64,000 bases of DNA, from contig DCKG01000028.1 in NCBI GenBank assembly GCA_002320605.1, positions 85,565 through 149,564 on the forward strand. The letters run 5' to 3'. Under the pieces are notes generated by a model. It was not told the DNA's origin. It worked only from the letters and a program-made list of their open reading frames with translations, and searched no databases. This stretch comes from Bacteroidales bacterium UBA1680 (GTDB taxonomy: Bacteria > Bacteroidota > Bacteroidia > Bacteroidales > UBA932). Shown here piece by piece: positions 58,705-64,000 of this stretch (the stretch's first letter is position 1; every line of letters begins with the position of its first letter). Made by a program: the position numbers and the translations under genes.

Positions 58705-59976
58705 TCATAATTGATTCCGAGACTTTTCGCGAATATACCCGACTAAGAAGCAGGCGCCGGCGACTACCATTCCGTTAATGGAAGGTATGCCCCATTTAAC
58801 CAGATTGGCCACTACGGCGCCCAGAACGACTCCAGCTATAGCAAACCAATTCACGGCACGCATAGGCAAGGTGCCGGCAAGATATTCCTTCCTATGCAGG
58901 AAATAGCTGATTATTAATATTATGCCTATTGGCGGCAGGGTGCAGTTCAGCACGTTCAGCCAGCCCACGAAATTCCAATACAGCCAGACTGCAGACACGG
59001 TGCCAATGATGCCGGCAGCCAGAACCATCGCCTTCTTGGGAAGGTCTAAGATATTGGATAAGCCTAAGCCAGAAGTGTACAAGGCGTTGTCATTCGTCGT
59101 CCAGATGTTCAAGCCCAGCACTAGAATGGCAATGTAGAAGAGGTTCAGGTTAAGCATCACCTCGAAAATGTCGTTGCCGCCTACGTAGATGCTTGAAATA
59201 GCTCCGAAAAAGAACATCAAGCTGTTCCCAAGGAAAAATGCCACCACAGTAACCAGCAAGCCGACTTTCGCATTCTTCGAGAAACGGGAGAAATTCGGCG
59301 TGGCAGTGCCTCCAGACACGAAACTTCCGATTACCAGCCCTGCGCCGGCAATGACGCCCAAATCCTTGGAACCCTTTGAAAATTGGTCTATCAGGGTCGT
59401 GTCGCCCCTTTGAACGGCCATGACCATAGCTACCGTGCCTAGAATTGCGACTGCAGGAACGGCTATGTAGCTAACGATAGTAAGGCTTTTGATGCCGAAA
59501 TATGCGCTGCATGTCATCAATATGCCAGCAATAAGCACTAGTATGTAACCCTGCCATGGCATGCTGTCCTGAGTGACTTCAAGTCCCATGATTTCTTTTG
59601 CTATCGGGATGGCGAACATTGCCAGGCCCACCCCGAACCAGCCTATCTGCGTGAAGCTTATCATCGCGCTTGGAAGATAGCTGCCCCTTTCGCCAAAGCT
59701 TTTGCGAGCCAGCATGTCGAGGGTGAGGCCGCTCTCGGCTCCTATCCAGCCCAAAGCCCCTGTGTACGCCCCCAGGATAAGCCCTCCTAAGAGAAGGGCT
59801 CCGATGAATCCCCAGAAATCAAGTCCTGTCGCAAGTTTCTGGCCTACCCACATAGAGGCGGAGAAAAAAGTGAAGCCGAGCATCACCATGAACATGCTCA
59901 GGTTGCTCTTGCGGCCTGCCGCGCTGACTGGTCCGTTGGTGAAGTCAGCGTCAGCTCCTTGTTTATAATTACTCAT
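58705..59976 (-). CDS. codB: Cytosine permease (NCS1 family)
   Basis: The 423-residue protein has about twelve hydrophobic segments and NCS1 features: SMWVGQKLATGLDFWGFIGALLLGGLILGAYTG, GLTLDMLARKSFGERGSYLPS, and GGTATPNFSRFSKNAK. The sequence is close to CodB. It imports cytosine or a related base with a cation. Its start overlaps the end of the upstream phosphoribosyltransferase-fold gene by 8 bp, so the two are probably one operon. Confidence 0.88.
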   Translation of the reverse strand: MSNYKQGADADFTNGPVSAAGRKSNLSMFMVMLGFTFFSASMWVGQKLATGLDFWGFIGALLLGGLILGAYTGALGWIGAESGLTLDMLARKSFGERGSYLPSAMISFTQIGWFGVGLAMFAIPIAKEIMGLEVTQDSMPWQGYILVLIAGILMTCSAYFGIKSLTIVSYIAVPAVAILGTVAMVMAVQRGDTTLIDQFSKGSKDLGVIAGAGLVIGSFVSGGTATPNFSRFSKNAKVGLLVTVVAFFLGNSLMFFFGAISSIYVGGNDIFEVMLNLNLFYIAILVLGLNIWTTNDNALYTSGLGLSNILDLPKKAMVLAAGIIGTVSAVWLYWNFVGWLNVLNCTLPPIGIILIISYFLHRKEYLAGTLPMRAVNWFAIAGVVLGAVVANLVKWGIPSINGMVVAGACFLVGYIREKSRNQL

Positions 59977-61048
59977 AACCGTTAAGTGATTGATTGATTT
60001 GCTCTAATCTTGTCGATGCAATCTGCTTGAGAGTCAGAGTCTCGGCCTTTGCCAGAAAAACCCTTTCATCGCTGTACAGCACCCTCAGGTCACCGAGTTT
60101 CTGAAAATGCGTGGTCTTGAGCCAATCGTCATATTCAATAGGTGCCCTGTATCCTATTCTTTCGTAGGTCAGTTCCATTATGTCCGTCCTTTCCGAAACC
60201 TCCAGCACTGCGTTCCAATATTCCTTTACTTCCTCCACATGATCCGGTATCTCATAGCGGCGAGCCCCGCCGTCATAAATTATGCATTTCTCGTAAAGCG
60301 AGAAGCCATGTGCGACGACATATTCCCTGAACTCTGGAGAAATGATGCCTCCTCCCCAGTAGAAATCGATGTCCGGCACCTGGAAACCTAGCACGCCAGC
60401 GTCTTCATAGACTCTGAATATTCCTTCGTAGAAAAAGCAAGAAAAACCTTCGAAATTCGGCGAAAGCTTCTTGATTTCCTCTGTCAAATCCTCCATGACA
60501 TCGATGGCTTTCGTACCTCCAATGGTAAAAAAGATAATCCTCTTGAAGCTGCCGCCATGGTCATGGAACCAATTTATGACATGATCCATGCACATCTTCA
60601 GAGTGGCTCCTGATGCGATTATGTCGCCAATCATCAGCACGCAGTCCTTGCATGTGCGGACTTTCTGGTAGCGGACGTCCAGGCCTTTGATGACATTTTC
60701 CTCGATAATTCTCTCGCAGGAGAGGAAATCCATATTCGTAACCCTCAAACCTGCCCTGAAAGCACATTCCTCGATGGGATAGTTCAATCCGCCTCTGAGA
60801 ATAGTCAATATATTCACTTTCCCCTCAAGGCCGTTGTCTGTCAGGTACTGCATGCCTTTCATCGTGGCAGGTACCATGGACTGGTAAGAGCCGAATCCGA
60901 CCACCTCAGGAGAAGCCATGAGCCTCCTCGTGCCACCATCGCTGATGATGAAATAATAATTCTTGAGATTCTCGCATTCAAACCTGTAGACGCCAGGGAT
61001 GCGAGTCTGAGCTAGATTAGAGTCTTTGAAATTATATTCGTGCGACAT
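59969..61048 (-). CDS. Phosphoribosyltransferase-fold protein linked to codB
   Basis: The 359-residue product from ATG 61048 (MSHEYNFKDSNLAQTRIPGVYRFECENLKNYYFI) has a type I PRTase core: ILRGGLNYPIEECAFRAGL and the PRPP-loop-like CVLMIGDIIASGATLKMC at about 170-187, where most enzymes have two acidic residues before the TGxT. The C-terminal 150 residues (FYWGGGIISPEFREYVVAHGFSLYEKCIIYDGGARRYE) are not part of a usual PRTase. Coupling to codB suggests pyrimidine salvage, but the substrate is unknown. Confidence 0.7.
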   Translation of the reverse strand: MSHEYNFKDSNLAQTRIPGVYRFECENLKNYYFIISDGGTRRLMASPEVVGFGSYQSMVPATMKGMQYLTDNGLEGKVNILTILRGGLNYPIEECAFRAGLRVTNMDFLSCERIIEENVIKGLDVRYQKVRTCKDCVLMIGDIIASGATLKMCMDHVINWFHDHGGSFKRIIFFTIGGTKAIDVMEDLTEEIKKLSPNFEGFSCFFYEGIFRVYEDAGVLGFQVPDIDFYWGGGIISPEFREYVVAHGFSLYEKCIIYDGGARRYEIPDHVEEVKEYWNAVLEVSERTDIMELTYERIGYRAPIEYDDWLKTTHFQKLGDLRVLYSDERVFLAKAETLTLKQIASTRLEQINQSLNGYE

Positions 61049-61192
61049 TCCGATTATCATTAATCGGGTTACAAAGGTAGTCATAATTCGCATAAAATAT
61101 TCCCATTCGGGTAGAACTTATCAAACAAGTTTTCAACCATAGCTACATTATTGGAATTTTTCGTACCTTAGCGGTGCGTAAAGTGAAAAAAA

Positions 61193-62314
61193 ATGGCTGT
61201 ATCCATAAAGGAAGTACGCACAAAAAGGGATCTGAGGCAGTTTGCCAAATTTCCTAATGTACTCTACAAGAATAATAAATATTATGTCCCGCAACTGATT
61301 TCCATGGACATGGCTACCTTTTCGCCCAAGAAAAACAGGGCTTTTGAGGTTTGTGAGGGAAAATACTGGCTTGCCTATAAAGATGGCGAGCTCGTTGGAC
61401 GTGTCGCTGGCATAATAAACCATAAATATAATCGCAAAGTTGGTCAGAACATCTGCCGTTTCGGATGGATTGATTTCACGAATGATCCGGAAGTCGTCCA
61501 CGCCCTGCTGGACACGGTGGAAAGCCATGCGAGAGCGAATGGAATGAATGTGGTCGAGGGGCCTGTGGGCTTCCTGGAATTCGACGTGGCGGGAGTCCTT
61601 GTGGACGGTTTCGACCAGTACCCAACAGCCTACGGGAAATACAACGACCCGTATTACGAGCCTCTGATCCTGGCTGAAGGCTACAAGAAAGAGACTGATT
61701 ACGTGGAATTCCGAGTCTCCGTTCCCGAGAACATCGACAGGTATGAGAAGCTGGCGAAACTAATTGGAGAACGATTGGGGCTGCATGAAGCTACGTTCAA
61801 GAATAAGAAAGACCTGGTACGGAAATATGCCGACGGAATATTCGGAGTCCTCAATCACGCATATTCTTCGCTTCACGGCTTCTCAGAGCTCTCCCAGGCT
61901 CAGTGCGAGGATTTGAAGAAGGAGTTCCTGCCTCAGCTGATCCTGGACTACGTTTCAGTCATCGTGGACAAGGACGACAAGGTCGTGGCATTCGGGATCA
62001 CCCTTCCCTCGCTTTCAAAGGCACTCATAAAGGCCAAGGGACACCTTTTCCCATTCGGCTGGTACCATATCCTCCATGCGCTGAAACACAATGACACGAT
62101 TGATGCGCTTCTAGTGGCTATTTCCGATGAATATAAAGACAAAGGCGTGAATGCGATGCTGATTGCCAAAATGGGCATCGGCTACCACAAGCACGGAATC
62201 AGATACCTGGAGAGCACAAGGGAGCTTGAAAACAATATGGCAGTCCAGAACATGTGGGGGCACTTCGAGCGCAAGCTCCACAAAAGGGCAAGAGTTTATA
62301 TCAAACAAATTTAA
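61193..62314 (+). CDS. GNAT-fold acyltransferase-like protein
   Basis: The 373-residue protein (MAVSIKEVRTKRDLRQFAKFPNVLYKNNKYYVPQLISMDMATFSPKKNRAFEVCEGKYWLAYKDGELVGRVAGIINHKYN) has GNAT-like features in both halves (ELVGRVAGI; DKVVAFGITLPS; IDALLVAISDEYKDKGVNAMLI). Its start lies 144 bp from the divergent PRTase gene. Six bases separate it from the CDP-alcohol phosphatidyltransferase, and the three rightward genes look like a lipid-synthesis operon. In Bacteroides a similar GNAT protein is linked with lipid or sphingolipid genes; that connection is inferred. Confidence 0.72.
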   Translation: MAVSIKEVRTKRDLRQFAKFPNVLYKNNKYYVPQLISMDMATFSPKKNRAFEVCEGKYWLAYKDGELVGRVAGIINHKYNRKVGQNICRFGWIDFTNDPEVVHALLDTVESHARANGMNVVEGPVGFLEFDVAGVLVDGFDQYPTAYGKYNDPYYEPLILAEGYKKETDYVEFRVSVPENIDRYEKLAKLIGERLGLHEATFKNKKDLVRKYADGIFGVLNHAYSSLHGFSELSQAQCEDLKKEFLPQLILDYVSVIVDKDDKVVAFGITLPSLSKALIKAKGHLFPFGWYHILHALKHNDTIDALLVAISDEYKDKGVNAMLIAKMGIGYHKHGIRYLESTRELENNMAVQNMWGHFERKLHKRARVYIKQI

Positions 62315-62320
62315 TAATAT

Positions 62321-63031
62321 ATGGCCGATAAGAAAGCTGAAAGAATACAGACTTCCATCCTGAATGGAGTTGAGAGAAAAGTTCTCGTATGGCTTGCCGA
62401 GAGGCAGCCACGATGGGTGGTATCGGACATTCTTACATTCATCGGGTCTATCGGAGCCTTGCTCATTGGCTTGGGCTTCGTTCTAGCCAGCAGGAATGCG
62501 GCATGGCTGTGGCTGAGCTTCTTCGGCTTCATCGTCAATTGGTACGGGGACTCTCTGGATGGCACTTTGGCTAGGGTTCGCAAGACATCGCGCCCAATCT
62601 ACGGCTATTACATAGACCACACGGTAGACTGCATCAACGAGGCTTTCATATTCTTAGGCATAGGGCTGTCCTCTTACATGCATCTGTCCTTGGCGCTCGC
62701 TCTGTTCGCCGTCTATCTCTGCCTCACGGTAAATGTCGGCACCAACGCCCATCTGAAAAGCGAGTTTAGACTGACGTACGCCAAGCTTGGTCCAACCGAG
62801 TTCAGGATAATCGCAATGATTCTGATTGCTGTCCTGTATTTCGTCAAGCCTCTCCAGATTTTCTCTGTGACCTGGGATGTCTTCGGGAAGTCTATAGCCA
62901 TGGGTACTTTAGACCTAGCCGGAATAGTCATCCTGGCGATACTCATCGTAATCTATCTCATTACAATAATCAACGATGCAAGGGGTTACGCCATGATTGA
63001 CCCTATGCCAAAACGTGGGGAAGAAAAGTAA
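62321..63031 (+). CDS. CDP-alcohol phosphatidyltransferase
   Basis: The 236-residue membrane enzyme has the complete motif D-x2-D-G-x2-A-R-x8-G-x3-D-x3-D (DSLDGTLARVRKT, then GYYIDHTVD, about 77-103) and about six hydrophobic segments. It exchanges CMP of a CDP-lipid for an alcohol head group (for example serine, glycerol phosphate or inositol phosphate); which one cannot be told. It overlaps the next gene by one base (63031). Confidence 0.9.
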   Translation: MADKKAERIQTSILNGVERKVLVWLAERQPRWVVSDILTFIGSIGALLIGLGFVLASRNAAWLWLSFFGFIVNWYGDSLDGTLARVRKTSRPIYGYYIDHTVDCINEAFIFLGIGLSSYMHLSLALALFAVYLCLTVNVGTNAHLKSEFRLTYAKLGPTEFRIIAMILIAVLYFVKPLQIFSVTWDVFGKSIAMGTLDLAGIVILAILIVIYLITIINDARGYAMIDPMPKRGEEK

Positions 63032-63903
63032 TGCCTATTCTGACAGTTAAGGACATAGAAAAACTTATTCCGGCATTCAAGGGCAAAGTAGGAAACGCCG
63101 CAGCCGAAATTCTCAGGAAAATACTATCTGTTGACACGCTCTCCGGCATTTACGATGACCTGAGCGATCAGCAGGGCGCAGATTTCGCCAGAGGCGTGCT
63201 GGAGGACGTGCGCACCGACTACCGCATCGGGAACCCGGAGCGCCTGAACATGTTGCCGGACGGCCCGTTCATCACCATCAGCAATCATCCTTACGGAGGC
63301 CTAGACGGCATCATACTCATAGACCTGTTCGGCCACATAAGGGATGGCTACAAATACATGGTGAACGAGTTACTGAATCTGGTCGAGAACCTTCGTCCCT
63401 CGCTCATCGTAGTGAATCCAAAGACAGAACTCAGCAACAGCAGAATAACCGTCAATAACATCCATGGAGTGAGAGAAGCCTTGCAGAGGATTCACGAGGG
63501 CTTTCCGGTAGGATTTTTCCCTGCCGGCGCAGTTTCCGACCTGAGCCTGAAGGAAATGAAGATCCGTGACCGCGAGTGGCAGCCTTCCGTCCTTCGACTC
63601 ATCCAGAAAGCCAGAGTGCCTATTGTCCCGGTTCGTTTCTTCGACCATAACTCTTTTTGGTTCTATAATTTAGGGCTCATAAGCTGGAAGGTGAGGCTGC
63701 TACAGCTGCCTCATGAGCTTGTGAACAAGAGGCATCGCAGGATAAGGATAGGCATCGGCGATACAATTTCTATCGAAGAGCAATCGCCGTACAAGGACAT
63801 TAAGGAATATGGCAGATTCCTTCGCGAGAAAGTTTATGGGATGCCTCTTCCCGAGCATTTCTTAAAATACAGCAAATATATTGCCCAGGGTAGGAAAATA
63901 TGA
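63031..63903 (+). CDS. 1-acyl-sn-glycerol-3-phosphate acyltransferase-like (PlsC family)
   Basis: The 290-residue protein has the PlsC motif I SNHPYGGLDGI (NHx4D type) at about 88-98, then GFFPAGAVSDLSLKEMKIRDREWQ (motif III-like FPxG) and ARVPIVPVRF (motif IV). The family includes ornithine-lipid and hemolysin-like acyltransferases. It is the last gene of the three-gene lipid operon and ends 33 bp before the inverted repeat at the window edge. Confidence 0.88.
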   Translation: MPILTVKDIEKLIPAFKGKVGNAAAEILRKILSVDTLSGIYDDLSDQQGADFARGVLEDVRTDYRIGNPERLNMLPDGPFITISNHPYGGLDGIILIDLFGHIRDGYKYMVNELLNLVENLRPSLIVVNPKTELSNSRITVNNIHGVREALQRIHEGFPVGFFPAGAVSDLSLKEMKIRDREWQPSVLRLIQKARVPIVPVRFFDHNSFWFYNLGLISWKVRLLQLPHELVNKRHRRIRIGIGDTISIEEQSPYKDIKEYGRFLREKVYGMPLPEHFLKYSKYIAQGRKI

Positions 63904-63935
63904 CGATTCTCTTGACTTTGGCAAAGATTCACCCC

Positions 63936-64000
63936 CACCCATCCATGAGGGTCGTTTTCTTTCATCAGCTGGCTCTTGCTTTTGGCATTCACGTCGCCGT
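63936..64000 (-). repeat. Inverted partial copy of the lamin-tail/gamma gene
   Basis: The last 65 bp are the reverse complement of 49324-49388 with one mismatch (opposite 49370). On the minus strand it encodes GDVNAKSKSQLMKENDPHGWV, against MKEKDPHGWV in the intact gene. Similarity stops abruptly at 63936. It extends beyond the right edge, so its full length is unknown. Confidence 0.88.

Overview
The window looks like a gut-type Bacteroidales (Bacteroidota) chromosome carrying an integrative conjugative element (ICE). Evidence is the CTnDOT-style tra/mob gene set, a tyrosine integrase with the IntDOT catalytic residues, promoters of the Bacteroidota form (TAnnTTTG at -7), a sodium-pumping methylmalonyl-CoA decarboxylase operon, and a short-chain polyene/fatty-acid type gene cluster.

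Region 1 (1 to about 39.3 kb) is the ICE; its left end lies outside the window. Positions 1-9392 hold the leftward tra operon (traA, traB, traC, traD-like genes, traE, F, G, I, J, K and the start of traL). Positions 10161-13813 hold the rightward mobA-mobB-mobC mobilisation genes. Positions 14759-26085 are the cargo/regulation zone. Positions 26315-35903 hold a DUF3945 protein, a topoisomerase III, a DUF1896 protein and a 1,822-residue methyltransferase-helicase. Positions 35986-39165 hold four excisionase-type HTH proteins, a small RhuM-like protein and the integrase.

The most striking content is a complete diversity-generating retroelement (DGR) inside the ICE, all on the minus strand: OmpA-like protein (21329-19980), coiled-coil surface lipoprotein that is the diversified target (19843-18287), a MutS-domain-I-like accessory protein (18129-17578), template repeat TR (17425-17239), reverse transcriptase (17218-15992) and an unrecognised 152-aa protein (15957-15499). 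TR and the variable repeat VR (18478-18292) are both 187 bp, align without gaps and differ at 17 positions; every one is an adenine in the TR coding strand, the hallmark of adenine mutagenesis. Two exact 19-bp direct repeats lie just upstream of the operon, and a hybrid two-component/AraC regulator and a Fic protein lie beside it. No antibiotic-resistance gene is visible; the DGR appears to be the main cargo. An RteC-like regulator downstream is split by an A8 homopolymer frameshift.

Region 2 (39.5-64 kb) is ordinary chromosome: peroxiredoxin, S9 peptidase, aldehyde dehydrogenase, an Rpn-type nuclease with tandem repeats, O6-methylguanine methyltransferase, the four-gene methylmalonyl-CoA decarboxylase operon (alpha, lamin-tail/gamma fusion, biotin carrier, beta), and a LpxL-type acyltransferase. 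A leftward aryl-polyene-like cluster follows (KAS, ACP, two dehydratase/thioesterase proteins, FAD desaturase, FabG); its MMPL exporter survives only as a deletion remnant. The window ends with cytosine permease, a phosphoribosyltransferase-fold protein and a three-gene lipid operon. The last 65 bp are an inverted near-identical copy of part of the lamin-tail/gamma gene 14.6 kb away.
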